Assembly: GCA_003244035.1 (NCBI GenBank)
Contig: QHBV01000239.1
Span: forward strand, 1 to 27,178
Source: Solirubrobacterales bacterium
GTDB lineage: Bacteria; Actinomycetota; Thermoleophilia; Solirubrobacterales; Solirubrobacteraceae
Direction: 5' to 3'
DNA length: 27,178 nucleotides
The notes beneath the pieces are model-generated. The model was not told the DNA's origin. It made no database searches and saw nothing but the letters and a program-made list of their open reading frames with translations. Position 1 is the first letter of the stretch; every line of letters starts with the position of its first letter. This document shows, one piece after another, positions 1 through 7,294 of the stretch. The position numbers were made by a program, and so were the translations under genes.

Positions 1-87
1 GGGAGCTCGACAGCTTCTTTGAGTGACAATTGCGGGGATGTCAGTGACCGTGGCGCGGAAGAACGATTCACTGCGCGCCAGCGCGTC

Positions 88-213
88 GTGACCAGCGCGG
101 AGGTGGTGGAGAGCCACCGGGCGGGCGGCCGTAGCTTCGCCGTCACCGGCGTGCGCAGCTTCGTACGGGAGGACCGCCGGGGCGTAGACGTTGAGGGGGT
201 GTCGGGGGGTTGA
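88..213 (+). pseudogene. Possible N-terminal remnant of an alpha/beta hydrolase
   Basis: A short open frame from GTG 88 gives about 41 residues. The stretch around SHRAGGRSFAVTGVRSFVRE resembles the N-terminus of haloalkane dehalogenase-like alpha/beta hydrolases, where a 'GvrSFVRE' segment precedes the first beta strand and the HGVP oxyanion loop. Here the loop reads EGVSGG and the frame stops at once, so the catalytic core is absent. This is a resemblance from memory rather than an alignment. The frame is open upstream to the window edge, so the stretch could also be the tail of an unrelated gene. It lies beside other broken genes, which fits a decayed region. Confidence 0.22.
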
Positions 214-381
214 GCAGGGTTCCTGCGTGATGCAGGGAATGTTGCGTGTGTGGCGGATGGTGGACGGGTTGCAGAGCGTCGCACCCGCAAGCAAGCGCAG
301 CTCACGAGGCCGCATGACCCCGCATCGCCCATGACCGATGAAGCGGGTTCCGGAGAGGGGAAAAGATCCGACCTCTGGCGC
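214..381. other. Intergenic stretch, nothing recognised
   Basis: I see no convincing coding signal, RNA gene or terminator here. There is only a weak imperfect hairpin (CCTGC/GCAGG) near 223-239. Confidence 0.4.
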
Positions 382-594
382 TCAAGCGGGCGGAGAACTC
401 TGTGACTGCAAGGCCCGAAGTCCGGCGATCGTCCGGCTGAGGTTCTTGAGCATGCGCCGGCAGTTGGGACACCAGCGGACGTGCCGCTTGACTCCGGCAG
501 CGGTCGCCGCATCAAGCTCGTCGTCGAGATGGGCCGACATGTTGGCGCGAACCTCGCGGCACCGCCTGTGATGAAGCGCCATCGGATCGAACAT
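382..594 (-). CDS. Small zinc-finger anti-sigma factor (zf-HC2 family)
   Basis: A 70-residue protein probably binds and holds an ECF sigma factor in the cytoplasm. It carries the anti-sigma zinc-finger pattern: an N-terminal HHRRC, a helix with HLDDEL, then HVRWCPNC, which is the H-x3-C-x2-C ZAS motif. There is no membrane segment and no C-terminal sensor domain, so it is a minimal soluble anti-sigma factor, as in short RsrA-like or mycothiol-era proteins. The frame is open further upstream, but ATG 594 is preceded at six bases by GAGGTG (601-606), and the protein from there is exactly domain-sized. No sigma factor gene is visible on the upstream side (595-880), where its partner would be expected. 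The partner may be encoded elsewhere or have been lost in this decayed region. Confidence 0.75.
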   Translation of the reverse strand: MFDPMALHHRRCREVRANMSAHLDDELDAATAAGVKRHVRWCPNCRRMLKNLSRTIAGLRALQSQSSPPA

Positions 595-600
595 CGCAAT

Positions 601-606
601 CACCTC
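601..606 (-). promoter_or_regulatory. Ribosome binding site of the anti-sigma gene
   Basis: GAGGTG on the minus strand, six bases before ATG 594. It decides the start within a longer open frame. Confidence 0.6.
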
Positions 607-779
607 ACGCACTTTGACCGCAAAGGCCACGAGAAGGATTCCAGAAGGCGCGACGCCGCCGCTGGGCTTGCGGTCCGACCGTTTTGCCGCGCGGCGAGAT
701 CCTCGTTCGCTTCGGGAGGATCGACGAGCTTCGCCCATGTTCGTGAACCCTTCCGGTCCCGCGACGTGTCGAACAGAGG

Positions 780-881
780 ATGAGGCACACGGAGACACAG
801 GACAGCACGATCGTCCTCTACACGCTGCCATCGTGTCCCCACTGCGCGCTGCGAAGGCGCTGCTCAGACGTTGAGAACTGA
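780..881 (+). pseudogene. Truncated glutaredoxin-like gene (N-terminal fragment)
   Basis: The frame from ATG 780 encodes 33 residues and ends at TGA 879. Residues 11-24 read IVLYTLPSCPHCAL, which is the first beta strand and the CxxC redox motif (CPHC) of a glutaredoxin/thioredoxin-fold protein. Family members run to about 75-90 residues, and here everything after the first helix is gone. The sequence goes directly into the tail of an SPFH-type gene (908 onward), so a deletion joining the two genes is the simplest reading. No good ribosome binding site can be judged: AGAGG abuts the ATG with no spacing. The product is unlikely to be functional. Confidence 0.55.
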
Positions 882-907
882 GCTATTCGCCACCGCCGGG
901 GACGTAG

Positions 908-1231
908 TCGGGGGCAGATGCCCATCACGGCCAGTACGAGACCGCCGGCATCGAGGTCCTCGAGGCCCGGCTGACCCATCTGGCCTACGCCTCCGAGGTC
1001 GCGGAGGCGATGCTCCGCCGCCAGCAGGCCGAGGCGAACCTCGCCGCGCGCAAGACCATGGTTCTCGGCGCGGTCGGTCTGGTCCAGATGGCGCTCGCGC
1101 AACTCGCCGACTCAGACCTGGTCGAGCTCGACCCAGAGCGCAAGGCGGCGATGGTCTCAAACCTGATGGTCGTCCTCCCCGGCGACCACGCTCCCACTCC
1201 CGTGCTCAACACCGGCACGATCTACACCTGA
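908..1231 (+). pseudogene. C-terminal fragment of an SPFH/band-7 (prohibitin-like) protein
   Basis: The frame is open from just after TAG 905-907 to TGA 1229-1231. It reads GIEVLEARLTHLAYASEVAEAM, then a Q/A-rich helix, then GAVGLVQMALAQLA, ELDPERKAAMVSNLMVV and a terminal NTGTIYT. This matches, from memory, the coiled-coil and C-terminal region of bacterial SPFH-domain membrane proteins, which normally continue for another 200 or so residues at the N-terminus, including a membrane segment and the SPFH domain. All of that is missing. An internal ATG at 1010 could start a 73-residue product, but there is no reason to think it is used. The fragment lies 9 bases upstream of the broken RHH gene, as in an ancestral operon. 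Confidence 0.6.
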
Positions 1232-1240
1232 TCGGACCGG

Positions 1241-1619
1241 ATGGCCGACCCCAAGCGCTTCCTTCTCCGCCTCGATCCCCGCCTCTTCGAGGCGCTACGC
1301 CGCGGGGGACGATCTGCGCAGCATCAACGGCCAGATCGAATACCTCCTGACCGAGCAAGCACGCCACGCCGGTCGCCTACCCCACCAGCGCCACAAACCA
1401 GCCCGCCCCGAGCCGCCGCCGATCGACGACGACTCGATCGACCCCGACGCAGCGCGATGGCGCTCCCCCAATGGAACGAACCCAGGCCCTCGCCGCGGAG
1501 ACGTCGAGCTCCAGATCTCCTTGCCGGTTCCGCCGTGTCTGGCGGACGCTGGGCCGGCAGATGTCCGGCGAGTTCGGCGCGACAGACATGCCGCCCTCGC
1601 AGGTGGCGTACTACCCTAG
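1241..1619 (+). pseudogene. Frameshifted Arc-like ribbon-helix-helix gene
   Basis: ATG 1241 starts MADPKRFLLRLDPRLFEAL, the RHH beta strand and first helix of Arc-family DNA-binding proteins. The frame is lost around 1294-1304. The +1 frame then reads YAAGDDLRSINGQIEYLLTE, the second helix and end of the same fold, and continues through a Pro/Arg-rich tail to TAG 1617-1619. The two halves together make one complete RHH protein, so a small frame-changing deletion is the best explanation. The first frame happens to stay open into the downstream CcmG gene, giving a spurious long fusion. An assembly error in this GC-rich spot cannot be excluded, but the two broken neighbours make true decay more likely. 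Confidence 0.6.
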
Positions 1620-1624
1620 ATCGC

Positions 1625-2182
1625 GTGCGGCGCTTCGTGCTCCCGGCAATGGTCGTGCTCGCCGCGGCGGGCCTGCTCGCGCTGCTGGCGTTCGGCGTCG
1701 CCAGCCAGGGGGCCGATACCTCGATCGACGCATCGCTGGCGCACGGTCACCGTCCGACCGCGCCAAGCGCGGGGCTGGCGCTGGGGGTCCTCGGCGCCGA
1801 CCACGCGGAGAGCATCGCCCACTTCCGCGGCAAGGTCATCGTCCTGAACGTGTTCGCGTCCTGGTGCGTACCGTGCAAGACCGAGGCACCGATCCTCGAG
1901 CGCGCACAGCACGAGCTCATGCGCAGCAACGGCACCGTCCTCGGCGTCACCTACCTGGACAACTCGAGCGACTCCGCGCGATTCGTGGCCCGGGAGCACA
2001 TCACCTATCCGGTGCTCCGCGACGTGGACGGCAACCTCGTGCGCTCGTTCGGCTCCACGGGAGTGCCCGAGACGTTCGTGATCGACCGCCGCGGCCGGGT
2101 CGCAGCCTTGAGGCGCTACCAGCTCACTGACGGCCAGTGGCTGAACCAGGCGCTCGCGCCGTTGCTGGCCGAGCGATCGTGA
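1625..2182 (+). CDS. ccmG: CcmG/TlpA-type membrane-anchored thiol-disulfide oxidoreductase
   Basis: This 185-residue protein (from GTG 1625) probably reduces apocytochrome c cysteines or a partner such as CcmH outside the membrane, before haem attachment. One N-terminal membrane anchor spans about residues 4-26. A thioredoxin-fold domain follows, with HFRGKVIVLNVFASWC, the redox motif CVPC at 81-84, and TGVPETFVIDRRG carrying the cis-proline loop. These are typical of the ResA/TlpA/CcmG group. The frame is open far upstream (to 1241), but that part is the tail of a broken gene in another frame. GTG 1625 precedes the anchor by four codons, and ATG 1649 is the alternative. The stop overlaps the start of ccmH by GTGA, so the two are translationally coupled. 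No ccmF or other maturation gene is visible nearby. Confidence 0.8.
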   Translation: MRRFVLPAMVVLAAAGLLALLAFGVASQGADTSIDASLAHGHRPTAPSAGLALGVLGADHAESIAHFRGKVIVLNVFASWCVPCKTEAPILERAQHELMRSNGTVLGVTYLDNSSDSARFVAREHITYPVLRDVDGNLVRSFGSTGVPETFVIDRRGRVAALRRYQLTDGQWLNQALAPLLAERS

Positions 2183-2661
2183 GCACCCGGGCCGCACTCG
2201 CCGCACTGCTCGCGGTGACATTGTCGGCGGCGCTCGCACCGCCGGCGAGCGCCGCCGCGACCACCCCCCGTGCCTCGCTCACGGACATCGAGGGCGACGT
2301 GATGTGCGTCTCCTGCCACGAGCCGCTCGCGCTCGCCCAGTCGCCCCAGGCGATCAGCGAGCGTGCCATGATCGCGGGGCTGATCGACAAGGGCCAGACG
2401 AAGGCGCAGATCGAGCGCGCGCTGGTCGCCAACTACGGGCCGACCGTGCTCGGGCGGCCGCCGGCCCGCGGCTTCGACCTCACGGTGTACGTGCTTCCCC
2501 CCGTGATCGTGGCGCTCGGGCTCGCGGCGCTCGCAGTCACGCTCCCTAAGTGGCGCCGGCGGACTCGCGCCGCGGCGGCGAGCCCGCAAGCCGCCGGCGC
2601 GGCGCTCGACCCGGCGGACGCACGACGCCTCACCGAGGACCTCGCGCGATCAGATCAGTAA
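2179..2661 (+). CDS. ccmH: CcmH-family cytochrome c maturation protein
   Basis: This 160-residue protein has a signal segment at about 3-25 (LAALLAVTLSAALAPPASAAA). A helical CcmH/NrfF/CycL domain follows, with the redox motif CVSC at 43-46 in EGDVMCVSCHEPLALAQS; the family's usual form is LRCxxC. A membrane helix lies at about 103-124, ending in the basic stop PKWRRRTR, and a short cytoplasmic tail follows. In the family, the two cysteines help keep the apocytochrome CxxCH haem site reduced and pass electrons with CcmG. GTG 2179 overlaps the ccmG stop, which fixes the start. The last 7 bases overlap the convergent gene ending at 2655. Confidence 0.85.
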   Translation: MSTRAALAALLAVTLSAALAPPASAAATTPRASLTDIEGDVMCVSCHEPLALAQSPQAISERAMIAGLIDKGQTKAQIERALVANYGPTVLGRPPARGFDLTVYVLPPVIVALGLAALAVTLPKWRRRTRAAAASPQAAGAALDPADARRLTEDLARSDQ

Positions 2662-3647
2662 GCGGGGCCCACGCCGGCGAGCGCCGGCGGTGACGAGGAG
2701 CAGGTGTCGACCAGGCTGCCGGCGCGGTAGATCCGCACCGAGTAGCGCCAGCTGGCGCGGACTCGATAGAAGGAATCGCCGGCGAGGTGGTAGAAGCTCC
2801 CTGACAGGCGGTAGTGGGACCGGCCATAGAGGCCATGGGCGAAGCGCTGGGTCGCGCTGCCGCTGGAGCCAAATCGCTCGCCCCTCAGCGGCAACATCGA
2901 GAACGTCGGCGTCCCGCGCACCGCTGCGCCCGTCCGGCACGATCCCCGCCAGCTGAGCTTGAACGTGCTCACCACTTGCCACGGGAGGAACACGAGCGCC
3001 GAGAACGGTGTGCTCCCGCCCCTCGCGGCGCCGCGGTAGCTGCCGGTGTCGATCGCGGGCGTGCGCAGCGGGGCCCCGGCGGTCCCGTCGCGGTAGACGA
3101 CGAAGCCGACCGGGCCGCTCGAGCACTTCAACCTCCGCGCGGAGAACGCGTCGTGGAGGGTCCCGGTCGCACGATCTCCGGCGAACGTGACGACAAAACT
3201 GATCGTCTCGCGTCCCGTAACGCGCCGCCCCGTGCGGGTGAACGAGAACGCACGCCGGAACAGCCGGGAATAGGAGGCATGGCCGCTCGCGTCGATCGTG
3301 GCGCCGCTCGCGATCTCGCCGGCGCCGCCACCGTTGTCGTACCGGCCACCGTCACTGCACCGCCCGCGACGAAAGCCGAACGAGAATCCCGCCAGCCGCG
3401 TGCCGGTGCTCGCCACGTCCAGCTCCGCGTACGTGCGCGTCCCGTCGTGCCCGTCGTACTGGGCGCCGGCGACCGCGAGCGCTGGTGGCGGCGGGGGCGG
3501 CACCTTGGGTGGCAGGTGCGTCGGCGGGCACTTCAAAATCAGCAGCGGCACGCACGGGAGGGTGCTCGCGCCTGCGCCGTCGGCGCAGGCCAGCAGTACC
3601 ACCGCGGCGATCGCCGCTGAGAGCACCCCACGAAGCGCGCGTCCCAC
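2655..3647 (-). CDS. Secreted protein of unknown function with a duplicated domain
   Basis: About 330 residues from GTG 3647; the frame also allows TTG 3665. The N-terminus is a clear export signal (RGVLSAAIAAVVLLACADGAGA). The LLAC in it could be a weak lipobox. A proline-rich linker (PPKVPPPPPP) follows. The rest looks like two related beta-rich modules. Each has a Phe/Tyr-rich strand pattern and a pair of cysteines, near RRGRCSDGG and RRLKCSSGP in the first, and SWRGSCRTG and LVDTCSSSP in the second. Similar 'F.g.C.sG.v.F' modules occur in secreted proteins of Thermoleophilia (from memory). I recognise no catalytic motif. It lies 25 bases downstream of argS on the same strand and may be co-transcribed. 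Confidence 0.65.
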   Translation of the reverse strand: MGRALRGVLSAAIAAVVLLACADGAGASTLPCVPLLILKCPPTHLPPKVPPPPPPALAVAGAQYDGHDGTRTYAELDVASTGTRLAGFSFGFRRGRCSDGGRYDNGGGAGEIASGATIDASGHASYSRLFRRAFSFTRTGRRVTGRETISFVVTFAGDRATGTLHDAFSARRLKCSSGPVGFVVYRDGTAGAPLRTPAIDTGSYRGAARGGSTPFSALVFLPWQVVSTFKLSWRGSCRTGAAVRGTPTFSMLPLRGERFGSSGSATQRFAHGLYGRSHYRLSGSFYHLAGDSFYRVRASWRYSVRIYRAGSLVDTCSSSPPALAGVGPAY

Positions 3648-3690
3648 GCCGCAAGGGTCCCACAAGTCGCGATCCGGCGCGCCCCCGCGG

Positions 3691-5448
3691 CTACATCGAC
3701 TCCGGCGCGCTCACCCCGAGCAGCCCGAGCGACAGTGCGATCACGCGACGCGCCGCCACCGACAGCGCGATCCGGAAGGACTCAACCGGCTCGGGCGTGG
3801 CGCCGAGCACCCGGCAGTCGCGGTAGAAGGCGGTGAACTCCTGGGCGAGCTCGAGCGCGTACGCCGCGATCCGGTGGGGCGCGCGACGCGCCGCTGCCTC
3901 GGCGATCTCCTCGGGGAGTGCCGCCAGCTTCTTGACCAGCTCGCGCTCGGAGCGGTGCAGCGATCCGGAGCCCCAAGCCGCGTCCCCGGACCGCGGGTCC
4001 CGGTCCGCGGTCACAGCCGCCGCGACCCGCTCCGCCGGCAGGCGCCCCAGCATCGACGCGATCCGTGCGTGCGCGTACTGGACGTAGTAGACCGGGTTCT
4101 CGGCCGACTGCCTGCGCGCGAGCTCGATGTCGAGCTCGAGCGTACGGTCGTGCGAGCGCTGGAGCATGAAGAAGCGGGTCGCGTCGACGCCGATCTCGTC
4201 GAGCAGCTCGTCGAGCGTCACGAAGTCCCCGCGACGCTTTGACATCGCGAACACCTCGCCGCCCTGCACCAGATGGACGAACTGGAGGATCGGGACCTCG
4301 ACCGTGCCGGGGTCCCCCCCGAGCGCCGCGATCGCCGCCTTCAGCTCCCGCACGTAGGCATGGTGATCGGCGCCGACCGGCATCAGCTGACGCTCGAACC
4401 CGCGCTCGCGCTTATCCTGCAGGTAGGCGATGTCGGCTGCGAGATACGTGGGCTCGCCGCTCGAGCGCACGACCACCCGGTCCTTGTCGTCGCCGAAGCT
4501 CGTCGTCCGCAGCCAGGTCGCGCCCTCGGAGTGGTACAGGTGCCCGTCTCGCTCGAGCCCGGCCAGCGCCCGGTCCAAGGCGCTCGGGGACCCATCGTGC
4601 AGCGTGCGCTCGCTGAAGAAGGCGTCGAAGCGCACGCCGTAGCGCGCGAGCGTCGCCTTGATCTGCCCCAGCAGCAGCTCGACCGCGCCCGCAGCGAGTC
4701 GCTCGACGCCGTCCGCGGCCGCCTCAGCGGCCCCGGGTAGGGCCGCTGCAAGCCGGGCCACATAATCCCCCTTGTAGCCGCCCTCCGGCACCTCCCCGCC
4801 CCGAGCGCGAGCCCGGACCGACTCGCCCAGCAGGCGAATCTGCGAGCCTGCGTCGTTGAAGTAGTACTCGCGCCAGACGGAGTGCCCGTGGTGCTCGAGC
4901 ACCCGCGCGAGCGCATCTCCGTACGCCGCGTGGCGCCCGCTGGCGGCGACCAGCGGACCGGTCGGGTTGGCCGAGACGAACTCGATCAGGATCCGCTCGG
5001 CGGGCACCGCGCCATCCGTGTCCCCAGCGCGGCCGGCACCCGGTGCGCCGCCGGCGGCGCCGGCGCCAAAGCGCTCCCCCGCCGCGAGCACGGCGGCAAG
5101 CGCGCGCCGATGCCAGGCGTCCGAGACCACGAGGTTGAGGAACCCCGGCCCGGCGACCTCCGCCCGTTCGAGGTCCCCGCCGAGAACGGCCGCGAGCTCG
5201 CTCCCGATCCGCTCGGCGATCGCCCGCGGCGACTCGCCCAGCACCGGCGCGAGCAGCATCGCCGCGTTGGTCGAGTAGTCGCCTTGGCCCTCGCGCCTGG
5301 AGCGCTCGAGCCGCGGCAGCGCGGAGGGAGGGACGGAGGCCACGGCCGAGGGCTCTCCGCCGCTCGCCCGCGCCCGCACCACGGCCGCGGCGGCGCGGAC
5401 GGCGTCCTCGAGCTCCCGCAGCGGTCCCTGGGGCTGACCGGGGCTCAC
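3691..5448 (-). CDS. argS: Arginyl-tRNA synthetase with an unusual HIGH region
   Basis: This 585-residue class I enzyme charges tRNA-Arg with arginine using ATP. The N-terminal tRNA-recognition domain covers about 12-115 (QGDYSTNAAMLLA, GPGFLNL). The catalytic core then starts at EFVSANPTGPL and continues through WREYYFNDAGSQI and DKDRVVVRSSGEPTYLAADIAYLQDK. The KMSKS loop appears as AMSKRRGDFVTL. The C-terminal DALR anticodon-binding domain ends in LLGVSAPESM, the usual ArgRS terminus. Oddly, the HIGH signature (HLGH or HVGH after NPTG.L) is replaced by VAAS at 167-170, then GRHAAYGD. GTG 5448 has AGGTGG about 6 bases upstream. It lies 16 bases after the channel gene, probably in the same transcript as rlmH. 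Confidence 0.93.
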   Translation of the reverse strand: MSPGQPQGPLRELEDAVRAAAAVVRARASGGEPSAVASVPPSALPRLERSRREGQGDYSTNAAMLLAPVLGESPRAIAERIGSELAAVLGGDLERAEVAGPGFLNLVVSDAWHRRALAAVLAAGERFGAGAAGGAPGAGRAGDTDGAVPAERILIEFVSANPTGPLVAASGRHAAYGDALARVLEHHGHSVWREYYFNDAGSQIRLLGESVRARARGGEVPEGGYKGDYVARLAAALPGAAEAAADGVERLAAGAVELLLGQIKATLARYGVRFDAFFSERTLHDGSPSALDRALAGLERDGHLYHSEGATWLRTTSFGDDKDRVVVRSSGEPTYLAADIAYLQDKRERGFERQLMPVGADHHAYVRELKAAIAALGGDPGTVEVPILQFVHLVQGGEVFAMSKRRGDFVTLDELLDEIGVDATRFFMLQRSHDRTLELDIELARRQSAENPVYYVQYAHARIASMLGRLPAERVAAAVTADRDPRSGDAAWGSGSLHRSERELVKKLAALPEEIAEAAARRAPHRIAAYALELAQEFTAFYRDCRVLGATPEPVESFRIALSVAARRVIALSLGLLGVSAPESM

Positions 5449-5464
5449 GAGCCCACCTGACCCT

Positions 5465-6512
5465 TCACGTGCTCGCCGGCTGGAAGATCCCCTCCAGGCG
5501 CTCGAGTGCGGCGGGCGTCCCGAGCGCGACGAGCCTGTCGCCCGGTTCGAGCACGGTCTCGGGCGCCGGCCGCGGCTCGAGGCTGCCGTCGGGCCGGCGC
5601 ACCGCGACGATCATCGACGCGCCGCGGACGTCCTCGATCCGCTGGCCGACGCCATCGCAGCGCGGCGAGACCTCGATCTCCTCCATCCGGTAGTCGGCGA
5701 CCTCGACGGCGCCGCCGACCTGCGGGTGCAACGCCACACGCGCCATCTCCGAGCCGGAGGTCTTGTACGGCGAGATCACGCGATCAGCCCCCGCGCGCTT
5801 GAGCTTGCGCTCTGAGTCCTCCGCCGATGCGCGGGCCACGATCAGGATGTCGCCACGCAGTCCCCGCGCGGTCAACGTGATGAAGATGTTCTCGGCGTCT
5901 GAGTCCACACACGCGATCACGGCCTTGGCCCGCTCGACCCCCGCCCGCTGCAGCACCTCGTCGTCCGCCGGCTCGCGCTCGATGTAGGGAGCACCGGCAC
6001 CTCGCACCAACTCGCGGTTGTCGGGGTTGTCGTCGATCACGAGGTACGTGGCCCCAACCAGGCGCAGGTCACGCGCGACCTGGCGGCCCGACGCGGCCAA
6101 AGCCGCAGATGATGAAGTGGTCGGCGAGGGAATCGATCATCTTCTGCGCGCGGCGCTCCTCGAGCAGCCCGCTGAGCTGACCCGAGACGAAGAACTCCGC
6201 GACCGTTGCGAGGCCGTAGAAGAGCGTACCGATGCCGAACAGCTCGAGGCCGACCACCAGTGCGCGGCCACCCGCGTCGTGCGGCTCGGGGATCGTCCCA
6301 AGCGTCGTGATCGTGTCGAGCGTCCACACGAACCCGTAGGCGAGCGAGGTGCCCTCGATCAGCGAGAATCCGGCGGACCCGCCGAGCGTCAGCACGGCCA
6401 GCGCAAGCAGCAGCAACCCGAGTCGGCGGATGAACTGCCGCGCCTCGCGGCGGTCGCGCAGGCGCTGCTGGCGCAGGCGCCGGCGGTGCAGGAGATCGGG
6501 GGGCTCGGCCAT
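5465..6512 (-). pseudogene. Ion channel with RCK (TrkA-N/TrkA-C) domain, frameshifted
   Basis: Two abutting frames make one potassium-channel-type protein. From ATG 6512, the first part has TM1 (about 31-52), a pore segment FVWTLDTITTLGTIPEP, TM2 (ELFGIGTLFYGLATVAEFFV), then the start of the Rossmann fold HFIICGFGRVG. The frame breaks at about 6084-6090, where an extra base follows GTCGGG. The other frame continues GRQVARDLRLVGATYLVIDDNP, through ACVDSDAENIFITLTAR, to a TrkA-C domain ending near 5465. Removing one base would restore a protein of about 348 residues. The pore has TTLGTI where K+ channels have TVGYG, so ion selectivity is unclear. Either this is a true inactivating indel or a sequencing error in a GC run; flanking codons look well preserved, so I lean to error or a very recent break. 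Confidence 0.75.
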
Positions 6513-6529
6513 GGCTCAGTCGCTCTCGC

Positions 6530-6937
6530 TCAATAGTGGTAGGGCTCGCGCGCGAGGATCTTGTGGGCGCGGTAGAGCTGCTCGAGCAGGACCACCCGCG
6601 CGAGCTGGTGGGGCAGCGTGATCTCACCGAGCGAGAGCCGGTGGTCGACCTCCACCAGGTCGAGCCCAAAGGGGCCCCCGACCACGAAGCACAGATCGCG
6701 CCCGCTGCGCCGGCGCTTCTCCAGGAAGCGGCTGAAGCCGACCGAGTCGATCCGCTCACCGTCGCGGTGCAGCAGCGACAGGAACGCGCGCTCGGGCACG
6801 CGCCTGGCGACCCGCTCGTCCTCGCGCACCTCGATCAGCTCGAGCCGCGCGTGGCTGGCGAGCAGCTTCTCGTAGTGCTGCACGTCGTCGGCAAATGGAG
6901 GGCGCAGCCTGCCCACGGCGACGACCACGATCCGCAC
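6530..6937 (-). CDS. rlmH: 23S rRNA (pseudouridine-1915 N3)-methyltransferase RlmH
   Basis: This 135-residue SPOUT methyltransferase methylates pseudouridine 1915 in helix 69 of 23S rRNA on assembled 70S ribosomes, using S-adenosylmethionine. It starts MRIVVVAVGRL. It carries the trefoil-knot cofactor region CFVVGGPFGLD followed by LSLGEITLPHQLARVVLLEQLYRAHKI, and ends in the invariant EPYHY. Length and termini match the family. The downstream channel gene begins 17 bases after the stop, then argS, so a single transcript is likely. Its start is only a few bases from the divergent DUF3467 gene. Confidence 0.95.
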   Translation of the reverse strand: MRIVVVAVGRLRPPFADDVQHYEKLLASHARLELIEVREDERVARRVPERAFLSLLHRDGERIDSVGFSRFLEKRRRSGRDLCFVVGGPFGLDLVEVDHRLSLGEITLPHQLARVVLLEQLYRAHKILAREPYHY

Positions 6938-6956
6938 GATGGGATACTACGTCGAT

Positions 6957-7274
6957 ATGGACGATCCCAACCCGCCCGAGCGCCACATCAACATTCATTT
7001 CTCGCCCGAGATCATGGCCGGCGTCTACTCCAACTTCGCCAACGTCAGTCACTCCGACTACGAGTTCACGATCACCTTCGCGCGCGTCGATCACGAGGTC
7101 GAGGACGAGGAGATCCCCGGCGTCGTCGTCTCCCGCATCAACCTCTCGCCGAAGTTCATGCGCGAGCTGATCGACGCGATGCAGGACAACTACTCCAAGT
7201 GGCAGACCCGCGAGGGGATCAAGAACCTGCCCGAGTTCGGGGGCGAGTCGGGCGGCGAGGGCGAGCAGGAGTAG
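6957..7274 (+). CDS. DUF3467 family protein
   Basis: A protein of 105 residues from ATG 6957 (111 if ATG 6939 is used). It follows the DUF3467 pattern: INIHFSPEIMAGVYSNFANVSHSDYEFTITF, then VVVSRINLSPKFMRELIDAMQDNYSKW, a small alpha/beta protein family of unknown function. It is acidic, with a Gly/Glu tail. No signal peptide or membrane segment is seen. Neither ATG has a strong ribosome binding site; 6957 fits the usual N-terminus better. It is transcribed away from rlmH with almost no space between the starts. Confidence 0.8.
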   Translation: MDDPNPPERHINIHFSPEIMAGVYSNFANVSHSDYEFTITFARVDHEVEDEEIPGVVVSRINLSPKFMRELIDAMQDNYSKWQTREGIKNLPEFGGESGGEGEQE

Positions 7275-7294
7275 GTTTAAAACGCGTCCGGCAG

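Noticed and set aside
1241..2182. One 313-residue protein fusing an RHH start to a thioredoxin domain
   Set aside because: The middle about 100 residues are an out-of-frame reading of the RHH gene's remainder. The open frame is accidental, and the thioredoxin gene has its own start at the membrane anchor.
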